A stretch of 64,000 nt of DNA from Candidatus Makaraimicrobium thalassicum (GCA_003644505.1 QNCM01000005.1:1-64000); one strand, 5' to 3'; positions 53,778 to 62,467 are shown, numbered from the stretch's first letter. The notes: generated by a model not told the origin, from the letters alone. Translations and numbers: made by a program.

Positions 53778-53804
53778 ATCGCTTATCCGAAAAAAAACAA
53801 AATT

Positions 53805-53831
53805 TTAGCACTCCTTTAATTCGAGTGCTAA
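53805..53831 (-). promoter_or_regulatory. CIRCE operator of HrcA
   Basis: Perfect match to the consensus TTAGCACTC-N9-GAGTGCTAA (53805-53813, 53823-53831). It lies between the -10 element and the hrcA start codon, as usual, so HrcA would shut off its own operon at normal temperature. Confidence 0.97.
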
Positions 53832-53859
53832 ATTATATCACTATCCGTCCAATTGTCAA
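53832..53859 (-). promoter_or_regulatory. Promoter of the hrcA-grpE-dnaK-dnaJ operon
   Basis: Minus strand: TTGACA (53854-53859), 16-nt spacer, TATAAT (53832-53837). It is consensus in both boxes and directly abuts the CIRCE operator. No sigma32-type boxes are seen. Confidence 0.88.
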
Positions 53860-53866
53860 GAATATT

Positions 53867-53894
53867 CATATTCCAGCCCCGGGGCTGGAATATG
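53867..53894. repeat. 28-nt perfect palindrome between hflX and hrcA
   Basis: Arms catattccagcccc (53867-53880) and ggggctggaatatg (53881-53894) meet without a spacer. It lies 6 nt after the hflX stop codon and just upstream of the hrcA promoter. It is sequence-unrelated to families A and B. With no T-run it is a weak terminator at best, but a hairpin could mark the end of the hflX transcript. Confidence 0.85.
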
Positions 53895-53899
53895 GGGGT

Positions 53900-55171
53900 C
53901 TACTTCTCTTTACTTAGCATTTTGAGCTTCTTAAAGATAGAGTATTTTACTTTTCTGGGGACACGGGCGCTTATGAACAGGCCTTTATCCCCGTATTCCT
54001 CATATCTCACTGTTCCCTTTTCACGTATCATCTTCGCGATAGCGTAATGCCTGTGCGGCAAAATGAGCTCTATATCCTCCATGTCCTTTTGTATGAACCG
54101 CACGACCAGCTCTTTAAGTTCAAAAAGCCCTTCCCCTTTTATCGCGGATATGATAACAGGAGTGTGAAAACGGCGCTCTATGCGGTATCTTTCCAGCTCC
54201 CCGGGGACCTTATCCGCTTTGTTCAGCACAGTGAAAACCGGCCTGTCCTGCACGCCAAGTTCTTCCAGAACCCGGGCAACAGCAACATTTTGCCGGTCTA
54301 TACGAGGATCACTCATGTCAACGATATGGAACAATATATCAGCGCCGACAACTTCCTCGAGTGTGGCCTTGAAGCTTTCAATGAGATGGTGGGGCAGCTC
54401 ATTCAAAAAACCGACCGTATCGGAGACAAGAACGGTCTGATTATTAGGCAGCGGCATCTTTCTGACAGTGGGGTCCAGGGTGCTGAACATCTGGTCTTTC
54501 ACCTTCACCCCTGCGGAGGTAAGCGCGTTAAAAAGCGTGGACTTACCTGAATTGGTATATCCCACAAGCGCGATCGTCAGCATGGAAAACTTCTCGCGCT
54601 GAGACCGCCTCAGTCTGCGCCTGCGCGTAATGTCCTTTAAATCCTTCTTGAGCCTGGCGATACGCTCCCGTAAACGCCGCCTGTCGATCTCGAGCTTCTG
54701 CTCACCCGGCCCCCTGGTCCCCAGCCCGCCGCCGAGCCGGGAAAGCTGGATACCCTTACCGCTTAAACGCGGCAGCAGGTACACCAGCTGCGCCAGTTCG
54801 ACCTGAACCTTACCCTCGTTGGACGTCGCCCTGCGCGCGAATATGTCCAGTATAAGCTGAGTCCTGTCTATGGTCTTTGCGTTGATTATCTCTTCAAGGT
54901 TCTTCTGCTGTGTGGGGGAAAGGTCGTTGTTGAAAATGACTACATCCGCGTCTAACTCATCTACAAGAGCGGCTATTTCACGCGCCTTCCCTCTGCCGAG
55001 AAACAGGTTCGGTGTCAGTGTTTTCCGCCGGCAGGTCAGGCTGCCTGCGATCTCGACCCCGCATGACTCCGCGAGCCGCGTGAGCTCCCTTTCCCTGTCC
55101 TCAAGCCTCCACGACTCTTTCCCTATCTCTTCGACAGTGGCCAGGACAGCTCTTTCCCGTTTTCTTTCCAT
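53900..55171 (-). CDS. hflX: GTPase HflX
   Basis: Ribosome-splitting GTPase (423 aa). N-terminal HflX domain with [20 protein letters not shown], the glycine-rich linker [14 protein letters not shown]1 [18 protein letters not shown]3 [14 protein letters not shown] and G4 VLNKADK. ATG 55171 is preferred to the frame's first ATG, since AAGGT lies before it and the alternative overlaps miaA. Downstream of miaA as in many bacteria; hfq is not between them. Confidence 0.95.
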   Translation of the reverse strand: MERKRERAVLATVEEIGKESWRLEDRERELTRLAESCGVEIAGSLTCRRKTLTPNLFLGRGKAREIAALVDELDADVVIFNNDLSPTQQKNLEEIINAKTIDRTQLILDIFARRATSNEGKVQVELAQLVYLLPRLSGKGIQLSRLGGGLGTRGPGEQKLEIDRRRLRERIARLKKDLKDITRRRRLRRSQREKFSMLTIALVGYTNSGKSTLFNALTSAGVKVKDQMFSTLDPTVRKMPLPNNQTVLVSDTVGFLNELPHHLIESFKATLEEVVGADILFHIVDMSDPRIDRQNVAVARVLEELGVQDRPVFTVLNKADKVPGELERYRIERRFHTPVIISAIKGEGLFELKELVVRFIQKDMEDIELILPHRHYAIAKMIREKGTVRYEEYGDKGLFISARVPRKVKYSIFKKLKMLSKEK

Positions 55172-55176
55172 TCGCT

Positions 55177-56097
55177 TTACCTTAATAAACCTGTTATTTC
55201 TTCCGCGATATCCGCCGCGTCCCTGTCCGCGTCGATCCACTCGACGCGCCTGTCCGCCCTGAACCAGGTCAGCTGGCGTTTGGCATATTTCCGGGTATTC
55301 TTTTTAAGTTCCTCCTTCGCCTTTTCAAGGCTTGTTTCGCCGCGCAGAAAAGCGGTTATCTCCCCGACGCCAAGGGCTTTCCCCGCGGTCAGGCTGAGCC
55401 GGCGCTTTTGCAGACGTTTCACTTCCTCTACAACGCCCTTTTCAAACATCTCGTCCACAGCGGCGTCAACGCGCGCGTACAGGAGTTTTCTCGGGATATT
55501 TAACACGAATATCCTGCAGTCGTACTTCCGGGAAATACCTTCCGATTCCGTTTTCTTTTCATGAATGGTTCTGCCCGTCAGCCTGTAAACCTCCAGCGCG
55601 CGTATAATGCGCCGCAAATCGTTTGGATGCAGCCTGGCCGCTGTTTCAGGATCGATCTCTCCAAGCTGCCGGTAAAGGTATGTCCTGCCTTTTTCCGAAG
55701 CGGCCCTGCGCAGCTCCCTGCGAAGGCTCTCATCCTTCGGAGGAGAAGGGAAAATCCCGTCTATAAGCGCTTTCATATAAAGCCCGGTCCCTCCGGCAAC
55801 AATAGGCAGCCTTCCCCTGGATATGATCGAATCGATACCGCGCCCGGCTTCTTCGACAAACCGCGCGGCGTTGAATTCCTCTTCCGGCGGGACTATCCCG
55901 ATGAGATGGTGAACAGCGCGCCGCAGAAGACCGGACCCCGGCGCGTGCGTGATCACGTCCATATCTTTATAGACCTGCATGGAATCGCAGGAAAGAATCT
56001 CGCCGTTCAGCCTTTCAGCAACAAACACCGCGACAGCGCTCTTTCCTGACGAGGTAGGCCCGACTATAAAAAGAACCCTTCGTCCCTCATCCCTCAT
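55177..56097 (-). CDS. miaA: tRNA dimethylallyltransferase
   Basis: Adds dimethylallyl to A37 of tRNAs reading UNN codons (306 aa). P-loop [19 protein letters not shown], substrate motif [34 protein letters not shown], and the C-terminal [18 protein letters not shown]. It overlaps the miaB stop by 11 nt. Its product i6A37 is the substrate of the MiaB encoded just upstream. Confidence 0.96.
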   Translation of the reverse strand: MRDEGRRVLFIVGPTSSGKSAVAVFVAERLNGEILSCDSMQVYKDMDVITHAPGSGLLRRAVHHLIGIVPPEEEFNAARFVEEAGRGIDSIISRGRLPIVAGGTGLYMKALIDGIFPSPPKDESLRRELRRAASEKGRTYLYRQLGEIDPETAARLHPNDLRRIIRALEVYRLTGRTIHEKKTESEGISRKYDCRIFVLNIPRKLLYARVDAAVDEMFEKGVVEEVKRLQKRRLSLTAGKALGVGEITAFLRGETSLEKAKEELKKNTRKYAKRQLTWFRADRRVEWIDADRDAADIAEEITGLLR

Positions 56098-57430
56098 CCC
56101 TCGTCTCTCCCTCCGCCTGTATCTCCCCCTTAAGCGTAAACGGGCTCGCGCCTTTTATCCGCACGCGGACAAGCTGTCCTGTAAGCCTCTCATCCCCAGG
56201 GAAGACACAGGGAGTATTATTCCGCGTTCTCCCCATCATCTCTTTATCCGACATGCGGCTCCTGCCCTCCACGAGGACCTCCTGCTTCCCGCCTGTCATG
56301 GCTTTATTTTTCGCGTGAGAGATCTTCTTCTGAACGGCCAGAAGACAGCTGTTCCTCTGTTTTTTCGTCTCTTCCGTTACATCGTCCACAAAGCACGACG
56401 AAAGCGCCGGCGGGCGGGGTGAATATTTAAAAACGAACGCCGAATTGTACCCTATCTCCTCCATGGCGCTGCGAGTGGCTTTAAAATCCCGCTCCTTTTC
56501 GGAAGGAAAGCCCACGATGATGTCAGTGCTTATCCCCGCGTCCGGGACCATAGCGCGCAGGAGGTCTATCTTCCTTCTGTAATCTTCGTAATTGTATCTT
56601 CTGTTCATCAGGTCCAGTATTTTGTCAGAACCTGATTGAAGCGGCAGGTGCAGGTGCTCACATACCTTGTCCAGGCCGCGCATCGCCCTGAAAAGGCTTT
56701 TTTCCGCGTCCTTCGGATGGCTGGTGGTAAAACGGATACGTTCGATCCCCTTAACTTTATTGACCGCTTCAAGAAGTTTCGGGAACGTTATCCCGGCAGT
56801 CAGCCCCCTGCCGTAAGAATTCACGTTCTGCCCCAGCAGCGTTACCTCTTTGAACCCTCTGTCGGCCAGAGCCTTGACCTCGTCAATAATGTCCTTTTTG
56901 GGGCGCGACACCTCCCTGCCGCGGACATACGGAACGATACAATACGAACAGAAGTTATTACAGCCGTACATGATATTGACGAACGCCGAAAAGACACCGC
57001 TGCGGTATCCCGGGGCTGTCTTTTTCTTCGGACGCTTCTGCCTGTCGATCGCGAGTATCTTCTTACCCTCCCGGCCCAGGACTCCCGGTATCAGCTCCGG
57101 GATGTCATAGATATTGCTTGGACCGGCCACCATATCCACCTGCGGGTATTCCTTGAAAAGAAGTTCGCCGTGCCGCTGGGCCATGCATCCAAGCACTCCG
57201 ATCCTCAGATCCGGAGCTTTCTTTTTTCTGGAAGCCAGTTTCCGCAGATGCCCCGTCACCCTGTCCTCGGCATGCTGCCGCACGCTGCAGGTATTAAAAA
57301 GGATAATATCCGCGCCCTCAGCCGTATCGGCGATCTCAAACCCTTTTTCCATAAGCATACCCGCGATGAGCTCAGAATCACGTTCGTTCATCTGGCAGCC
57401 AAAGGTTTTCAGAAACACTTTTTTACACAT
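56087..57430 (-). CDS. miaB: tRNA-2-methylthio-N6-dimethylallyladenosine synthase
   Basis: Radical-SAM methylthiotransferase (447 aa) that completes ms2i6A37. N-terminal UPF0004 domain with Cys in FGCQMNERDSE, NTCSVRQHAEDR and VLGCMAQRHGE; radical-SAM CxxxCxxC in YGCNNFCSYCIVPYVRG; C-terminal TRAM domain. First gene of miaB-miaA-hflX. ATG 57430 lies only about 12 nt from the predicted transcription start. Confidence 0.96.
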   Translation of the reverse strand: MCKKVFLKTFGCQMNERDSELIAGMLMEKGFEIADTAEGADIILFNTCSVRQHAEDRVTGHLRKLASRKKKAPDLRIGVLGCMAQRHGELLFKEYPQVDMVAGPSNIYDIPELIPGVLGREGKKILAIDRQKRPKKKTAPGYRSGVFSAFVNIMYGCNNFCSYCIVPYVRGREVSRPKKDIIDEVKALADRGFKEVTLLGQNVNSYGRGLTAGITFPKLLEAVNKVKGIERIRFTTSHPKDAEKSLFRAMRGLDKVCEHLHLPLQSGSDKILDLMNRRYNYEDYRRKIDLLRAMVPDAGISTDIIVGFPSEKERDFKATRSAMEEIGYNSAFVFKYSPRPPALSSCFVDDVTEETKKQRNSCLLAVQKKISHAKNKAMTGGKQEVLVEGRSRMSDKEMMGRTRNNTPCVFPGDERLTGQLVRVRIKGASPFTLKGEIQAEGETRDEG

Positions 57431-57448
57431 AACAGCTTATCCATCAAT

Positions 57449-57477
57449 AGGTTACACATATTAAGTACTGGTGTCAA
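57449..57477 (-). promoter_or_regulatory. Probable promoter of miaB-miaA-hflX
   Basis: Minus strand: TTGACA (57472-57477), 17-nt spacer, TAACCT (57449-57454). The -35 is consensus and the -10 is weak. The very short leader lacks a clear ribosome binding site. The gap 57478-57537 up to the IS element shows nothing further. Confidence 0.5.
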
Positions 57478-57540
57478 TAACTGTAAAGTAGTAAATAACT
57501 TCATACTAAAAACCGTATCTATCCCTTTGTAAATTAACTA

Positions 57541-58697
57541 GTGCCTTGTTAAATACCGTATGTTCTTTTTCGTAGTTTTTTCAACAATGGATCACGACGG
57601 TTGCTGTTGCGCCATTTTAAATGTTCTTTGATATTTTGTTCCAGTTCATCATGGTTTGTTGGATAAGAACCTCTTAGTACAAAGTAACGAACTGAACCAA
57701 ACTGTGCTTCGATACGGTTCATCCATGAAGCGTTTGTCGCTGTAAATATAAGCCAGACACTATGTTTTTTTGCACCATTTAAGAATTTCTTTTTTCTTAT
57801 GTGTCGAAAAATTGTCTAAAATAATGAGCAAGCGTCTCTCATGAGGGTACCGCCTACGTATTATCTTTAAGAAACTTAAGAATTCTTTTGATCTCTTCCG
57901 GCGGCGGATAACACCAAATAATGCATTTGTCTTAAGATCATAACCGGCCAAGAGATGGCGAACCCCGTGATGCCTTGTATATGTTGCCGGAAGCCTCTGT
58001 GGATGTTTACTCTGAGCCCAGCATGTTCCGGCATAGGGACGTATTTCCAATGGGCCGAATTCGTCAACACATATTATACGACATCCTTGAGGTTGTTTCT
58101 CGTAAAGCTTTTTTATAAGTCGTTTTTTTTACTAAATTGTGGATCATTAGAGTGTTTCCAGGTTTTTGTTCTTTGATAGCTCAACCCAGCTTCTTTCAAA
58201 ATGGTACGGATAGTAGGACGACTAATGTAAGAAATTCCCTTTTTTTTGATAAGTACCAATTGTAACTGGGATAGAGACCATTGCGAAAGAGGATATCCTA
58301 AATCCTTAGGGTGACATCCAGCCAATTCTACAACCGCTGTGCGTTGTTTATCAGTAAAAGTAGGATGGCGGCCCCCCTGATAGTTAGGCCTGATACCGTC
58401 AATGCCTCTTTCATTAAAAGCGTGAATAATTCTTCGAACCTGAAGAGGCGAATATCCCAGGACCTGAGAGATTTGTTTAACCGATGTTTGGGTATTTGAA
58501 GAAACAATGACTTGTGCTCGTCGAGCAAATTTAACATCTGTTCCATTACGAGCAACGTCATTTAAGTCAGATTCTTCTTCGAATGTCAAAGAACGAACAT
58601 ATAAGCTCATAATATCCCCCTTTCGCATAGAAAGAGGATATCATAAAATGATCAAAATGGCAAAATAAAATATATCATTTATTACTTAACAAGGCAC
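57541..58697 (-). mobile_element. IS630-type insertion sequence with TA duplication
   Basis: A 1,157-bp element with 12-bp perfect terminal inverted repeats GTGCCTTGTTAA (57541-57552; complement at 58686-58697), extended to 15 bp by the flanking bases (57538-57552 and 58686-58700). TA dinucleotides (57539-57540, 58698-58699) flank it, matching the TA target duplication of the IS630/Tc1 group. It holds a transposase read in three frame segments. Insertion lies at the extreme 3' end of a small gene upstream on the minus strand. Confidence 0.92.
57549..58610 (-). pseudogene. IS630-family transposase, two frame changes
   Basis: The N-terminal part (from ATG 58610) has MSLYVRSLTFEEESDL, a helix-turn-helix, and SQWSLSQLQLVLIKKKGISY. 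The catalytic half contains DDE residues in IICVDEFGPLEI, LLIILDNFSTHKK and NASWMNRIEAQFG. Reading requires a -1 shift at an A8 run (58123-58130) and a +1 shift at an A7 run (57765-57771), restoring the original frame to a TAA (57549-57551) inside the terminal repeat. The first could be programmed, as in some IS families; two together suggest inactivation or homopolymer sequencing errors. Confidence 0.85.
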
Positions 58698-58926
58698 TAG
58701 CACCTATTGAATAAAGTTTTTCATAAGAATGTCTGGTTTCCGGATGTTGCTTTTGTGAGTCAATCGTATCTGCTGTAAGCCCTTGATATATTGCAGAAGA
58801 TTTAAAAATTATAAGCTTGTTGTCTATCGTAAACATATCAACAATTGCAGACTTGTCTTCGGGGCTGTCTGGGTCTTGGATGTTCATAGAAAACGCTGAA
58901 TTTCGATTAATTTTATTTGGGTTCAT
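58675..58926 (-). CDS. Small unknown protein whose last codons come from the IS end
   Basis: An 83-codon frame beginning MNPNKINRNSAFSMN. No family is recognised; it contains FTIDNKLIIFKSSAIYQGLTA and no membrane span. Up to the IS boundary (58700) it is native. Removing the IS and one TA would give GCT AGT TAA at the join, so the original protein probably ended two codons later (about 78 aa). The insertion replaced the stop with a six-residue tail ending LLSNK. No good ribosome binding site is seen. It follows the HNH gene by 45 nt. Confidence 0.5.
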   Translation of the reverse strand: MNPNKINRNSAFSMNIQDPDSPEDKSAIVDMFTIDNKLIIFKSSAIYQGLTADTIDSQKQHPETRHSYEKLYSIGASALLSNK

Positions 58927-58971
58927 TTTAAACTGTGAACAAACAACCTTATTACACGTCGTTCATCGGCT

Positions 58972-59973
58972 CTATGATTCACTTGGTCTCTCTGTAGTTA
59001 ATTCCAAAATAGTGTGCGAGTTAAAATCAAAAAAGTGCCCTTTCTTAATATCTTTGTGAACGCCAGAAAATTCTCTTGCCAAACAAATGTTATATGTCAT
59101 CCAATTAAACAAAGATACCCCTGACATTATCGAAATTCCATCCTTTGCCAAATTTGTAGTAACTATGTGCCCTAATCGTCTTTTTCCAACAATAGGTTCA
59201 TCCCCCAATATGGGTTTATCTATGATACGAACTAAAGGATAATCGGTTTTCTCATCCTTAAGAATGAATTTTCTGATAATATCGAAATCTTTGTGTAAAA
59301 CAAATTCGCTTCCCTGCCAGAAAGCAAGATAATTAAAAGCAATCTTTGCTACCCCCCGCATAATTTTATCGTCAATACTTCCCTTAACTTTACACTTCAA
59401 TTGCTGACCATTTTGAAGAGAACAATCAAGCCCTTCGGTCATTTTGAACGGAATACCTTTTTCATTTAACGCCTTTTTAATCGCTTTAACATGTTTTAAT
59501 GGCACAAACATTCCTTTTGGATTATCGATGTCATACCCTTTTTGGCGCAATTCACTTAAATCAGGGATATTATCGATAAGATAATAATCAAAACCATTTG
59601 TTGCTTTATTAAGAAATCCCACTTGAGGAGCAGGTATAATTACTACGGCGTCATCTGTCTCAGAATAAATTTTGTACGCATATGCACCCTTCCAGGGGCC
59701 TTCGTCAACTTTCCTTATTACCGGATCTCTTTTGCCAAGCGATTTAAATTCTTTAGGCTCTTTTATTCCATGTTCAAATCTGAAACCACCCTCTAAAGTT
59801 CCCCTTGCTAAGTCAAGTTCAAGATTATCACCGAAATATTGATTGCAAGAGTCACAGACAACACCATTTAAGGTAAAATTATTCTCAAATAAGCCGAATG
59901 ATTGAGACAATACATGTTCAGTTTTCTTGAATGGAATGCTTTTTTCGTCTTTTAAACAATAAATACAAGTCAA
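58972..59973 (-). CDS. HNH-type endonuclease-like protein
   Basis: 333 aa starting with TTG at 59973 (AGGGA upstream). The N-terminus has the treble-clef pattern MTCIYCLKDE, KTEHVLSQSFG, then VVCDSCNQYFGDNLELDLAR, i.e. two CxxC pairs and the His-containing EHV motif of HNH_5-like nucleases. The remaining 270 residues have no recognised domain. Base and amino-acid use (Lys/Ile/Asn-rich) differ from the core genes. It stands in an accessory cluster with a HEPN/MNT pair, so a defence or mobile-element role is plausible. Confidence 0.75.
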   Translation of the reverse strand: MTCIYCLKDEKSIPFKKTEHVLSQSFGLFENNFTLNGVVCDSCNQYFGDNLELDLARGTLEGGFRFEHGIKEPKEFKSLGKRDPVIRKVDEGPWKGAYAYKIYSETDDAVVIIPAPQVGFLNKATNGFDYYLIDNIPDLSELRQKGYDIDNPKGMFVPLKHVKAIKKALNEKGIPFKMTEGLDCSLQNGQQLKCKVKGSIDDKIMRGVAKIAFNYLAFWQGSEFVLHKDFDIIRKFILKDEKTDYPLVRIIDKPILGDEPIVGKRRLGHIVTTNLAKDGISIMSGVSLFNWMTYNICLAREFSGVHKDIKKGHFFDFNSHTILELTTERPSES

Positions 59974-60193
59974 TCTTTAATCCCTTTCTTGTAATTTCAG
60001 AAATCTAAATAATTTAAAAGTTTCAAAACCTTCAATATCATCGTGCGGAACTTGCACATACGACCAAAATATCAAAATTCTTTTTCTTCAAAAAGATTGA
60101 GGTAATTTTTATAGGCAAACAACCGACCGTATTTTATCTGCTTGTCCTTTGGAAACAGTATACCCACTTTAACAAACCTCTTAACCAATCGCC

Positions 60194-60751
60194 TTATTTT
60201 AACCCCTTTATTAAGCTTTCTATCGTATCGACAAAATCTATCGCGTTTCTGTAAATTCTTTCCGCGTCCTTTTGAACTATAACTGAATCGGCTTTGTATT
60301 GTGCCGTATTTCTCTTGGATTTGGTGGCCCACATTCTGTTAACATATTTCTCATCAAGCCGTTTTGCGGATTTGATTTTCTCGATATCTTTCGATTCTAT
60401 GGTTTTTTCTTTTAAAACAAAATGATATTCCAATCCCTCGATAAGACTTTCATGACTTTGGGCTTTTATTCCTATCGCAGCTAACGCAGCCGTTGCCGCG
60501 TGAAACATTGCATAATATCCGCAGCTTATAGTCCAATCATAACCGATATAATCAGCGCTTACTTTTAGTCTTTTCTTGCTCTCTTCATCTTTTGAAACTT
60601 CCATAAGCAAAGAACCTGTTTCGATATTATGCCTTGCTTTATCAACGTGATATTTTACCAGCGCTGTGATTGTGGAATCTGCCTTTAAATCACCGTTATC
60701 AAAATACCCTTTTACTTTTATCTTTAGCATTTCATTCTTTAGGTCGCTCAT
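60194..60751 (-). CDS. HEPN-domain protein (UPF0332 type), probable toxin
   Basis: 185 aa, mostly helical. SCGYYAMFHAATAALAAIGI with SHESLIEGLEYHFV and the R-x4-Y motif in KRNTAQYKADS match UPF0332-type HEPN proteins, the RNase or effector partners of MNT nucleotidyltransferases. The usual RX4-6H motif is replaced by Arg...Tyr, as in that subfamily. It overlaps the MNT gene by 4 nt. The stretch 59974-60193 downstream carries only short unsupported frames. Confidence 0.8.
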   Translation of the reverse strand: MSDLKNEMLKIKVKGYFDNGDLKADSTITALVKYHVDKARHNIETGSLLMEVSKDEESKKRLKVSADYIGYDWTISCGYYAMFHAATAALAAIGIKAQSHESLIEGLEYHFVLKEKTIESKDIEKIKSAKRLDEKYVNRMWATKSKRNTAQYKADSVIVQKDAERIYRNAIDFVDTIESLIKGLK

Positions 60752-61365
60752 TTTATCACCTCCAGTATCAGTTCCCAGAATTTCTCTGCGCCAAACAAAA
60801 TTATCTTATTTTTTAAGATTTCGTTAGCCACATTATGCTCTTTGTCCTTCAGCATCGTTAATAGATTTGTCGGCTCGGAAACCATAGGGTTTATCTCAAC
60901 GCCAAAACTTCGCGACAAAGCAGCGCATTCAGTATCTATAGTTTCATCATATTTCTTTTTTGAAGGAACAAGAATGAAAAGGTCGATATCACTTTTTTTG
61001 GAGTCTGTGCCTTTGGCCAAAGAGCCAAACAGAACGACGGATAACAGGTTAAAATCCGTCTTTTTGGGAAGCACCGAAAGAAGCTTTTCGACAACGAAGA
61101 ATATTTTGTCTCTTTTCTTCAAAAAATCTTCAGCTATCTGATTCGATATTTTTACAAAGCTTGTTTTTACTTCGGGGTTATTGTAGTTAGGCCTGCAATA
61201 TTTACGATTTGTACGCTGGTTGACAACCAATATGCCTTTACCCTTCAACTCTTCGACCTGTCCATGCACATAGCTGTAAGATATATTCGTTTTGTTAGCT
61301 AACTCATTTATTGTAAACTCAGCATACAGGTCATCGTAGAACAGTTTTATTATTTTATCCTGCAT
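60748..61365 (-). CDS. MNT nucleotidyltransferase with winged-helix domain, probable antitoxin
   Basis: 205 aa from ATG 61365, which follows GGAGG. The N-terminal winged helix (residues about 10-65, LYAEFTINELANKTNISYSY) would bind DNA. The nucleotidyltransferase core VVLFGSLAKGTDSKKSDIDL has the GSx10DxD active site. In characterised HEPN/MNT pairs the MNT enzyme neutralises the HEPN toxin by AMPylation; the added HTH here makes autoregulation likely, matching the palindromes at 61377-61416 over its promoter. Confidence 0.85.
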   Translation of the reverse strand: MQDKIIKLFYDDLYAEFTINELANKTNISYSYVHGQVEELKGKGILVVNQRTNRKYCRPNYNNPEVKTSFVKISNQIAEDFLKKRDKIFFVVEKLLSVLPKKTDFNLLSVVLFGSLAKGTDSKKSDIDLFILVPSKKKYDETIDTECAALSRSFGVEINPMVSEPTNLLTMLKDKEHNVANEILKNKIILFGAEKFWELILEVIK

Positions 61366-61376
61366 TAGAACCTCCA

Positions 61377-61423
61377 TTATCACTACTGGTGATAAGATTA
61401 TCACTAAAACTGATAAATGTCAA
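61377..61423 (-). promoter_or_regulatory. Promoter and twin operators of the HEPN/MNT operon
   Basis: Minus strand: TTGACA (61418-61423), 17-nt spacer, TAATCT (61395-61400). Two consecutive inverted repeats share the half-site ttatca: ttatcac/gtgataa (61377-61383, 61389-61395) and ttatca/tgataa (61398-61403, 61411-61416). They cover the -10 and the transcription start and are spaced by about two turns, as for a dimeric HTH repressor. Confidence 0.82.
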
Positions 61424-61501
61424 GAAAAATCTCCAAGAGGGGGCTAGAGGAGCATATTTCAGGTAAGTGGTGAATTACTTTGTCAATTTTAATAGCTAAA
61501 A

Positions 61502-61528
61502 GTTGACATCTGTCAAGTAGATGTCAAC
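61502..61528. repeat. Inverted repeat with opposing TTGACA motifs
   Basis: Arms gttgacatct (61502-61511) and agatgtcaac (61519-61528), 10 bp, loop 7 nt. Each arm contains TTGACA, pointing in opposite directions. Located between the recombinase remnant and the HEPN/MNT promoter. No T-run follows on either strand. Confidence 0.7.
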
Positions 61529-61583
61529 CATAAGTTCAATTATTGAAATTATGAAAATTGAGTCTTATTTTGGCCTAACTCCT

Positions 61584-62231
61584 TCACTCCAAGCCGTTTA
61601 TCTTCCTCAACAGCCCCAAAATCATCCCTACGTACTTGGACATACGGCCAGCCGAAGGTTCGGATGCAGACTTTTTTGGGCGAATTTTTGTAACTCTTTG
61701 ATTCTTTTGACATTGTGATTTTCTTTCTGTTTCTGAAAACAAAAAATTAAAGGGGGCGAAAAGAGAAAAAGAAATTCTTTTAGCGGCGGCTGCGCCGCCG
61801 ATTGGCGGGGCGATTTTGATGTTTTTAAAAAGCAGTCCGGCGAGCTCTTTTTTGATAGCAAAGTCTATCTTCGTCTTGCCCTCATCATACCCGTCTAAGA
61901 ACTCTTTAACCCTGTTAATATACCCTTCTGATCTTTCGCTCTCAATCTCTCTAAGTTCATATCCCGCAAGGAGTTTCTTTAGTTCATCTTCTTCCTTGCG
62001 AAGTTCTTCTATCTTACCACGAAACACCTCCTCTTTGTCATTTTCACCAAAAACTGGCTTTCCCCCCGATTTTGGCAAAGTCACTGTCATCCATCGGCAC
62101 TCCTGGAGCCGTTTATTTTGGACTAACTGAGCTACAACTTTTGTAACTTCCGGCTCGATATCTTCTGCCTTAATTGATCTATTAGTACATCTAATATGGC
62201 TTGCGGAGTCTTTCAGCGAGTTTGACCTCAA
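61584..62231 (-). pseudogene. C-terminal remnant of a large serine recombinase
   Basis: A frame of 215 codons opening at a TTG. IRCTNRSIKAEDIEPEV corresponds to the end of the zinc-ribbon region and the start of the coiled-coil part of large serine integrases. A predicted coiled coil follows (EEVFRGKIEELRKEEDELKK) and then a basic tail. The catalytic resolvase domain and recombinase domain are absent upstream, where hsp20 follows within 240 nt. It is a leftover of an integrated element. Confidence 0.75.
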
Positions 62232-62289
62232 ACCGGTTGCATAGCTACTTTGGAACTATGCTGACTCGTCTGCCATGCAGTATAACGCA

Positions 62290-62463
62290 TCAGACAAGCG
62301 AGAGCAAGATTTTGTTCTTGTCTATTTCCTCGCCAACAACAAAGGTCCGTACATATTCCAGAGGGCAGCGCTCCTTATGAACTATGGTATATCCCTTAGG
62401 GACAGTGTCGTCGGATCTACCCGACTTCCCTCTTAGAATCAATTCGTCAACGCCTGGAATCAA
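62290..62463 (-). CDS. Doubtful 57-codon frame next to the recombinase remnant
   Basis: An open frame from TTG 62463 to TGA 62290. It includes ELILRGKSGRSDDTVPKGY and VRTFVVGEEIDKNKILLSL, a protein-like composition. There is no ribosome binding site and no recognised family. It may be a piece of the same decayed mobile element. The rest of 62232-62467 shows no gene. Confidence 0.25.
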   Translation of the reverse strand: MIPGVDELILRGKSGRSDDTVPKGYTIVHKERCPLEYVRTFVVGEEIDKNKILLSLV

Positions 62464-62467
62464 GGCG

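Noticed and set aside
60072-60332. 86-codon frame overlapping the HEPN gene end
   Set aside because: More than half overlaps the HEPN coding region in another frame and the remainder has no recognisable content or start site.
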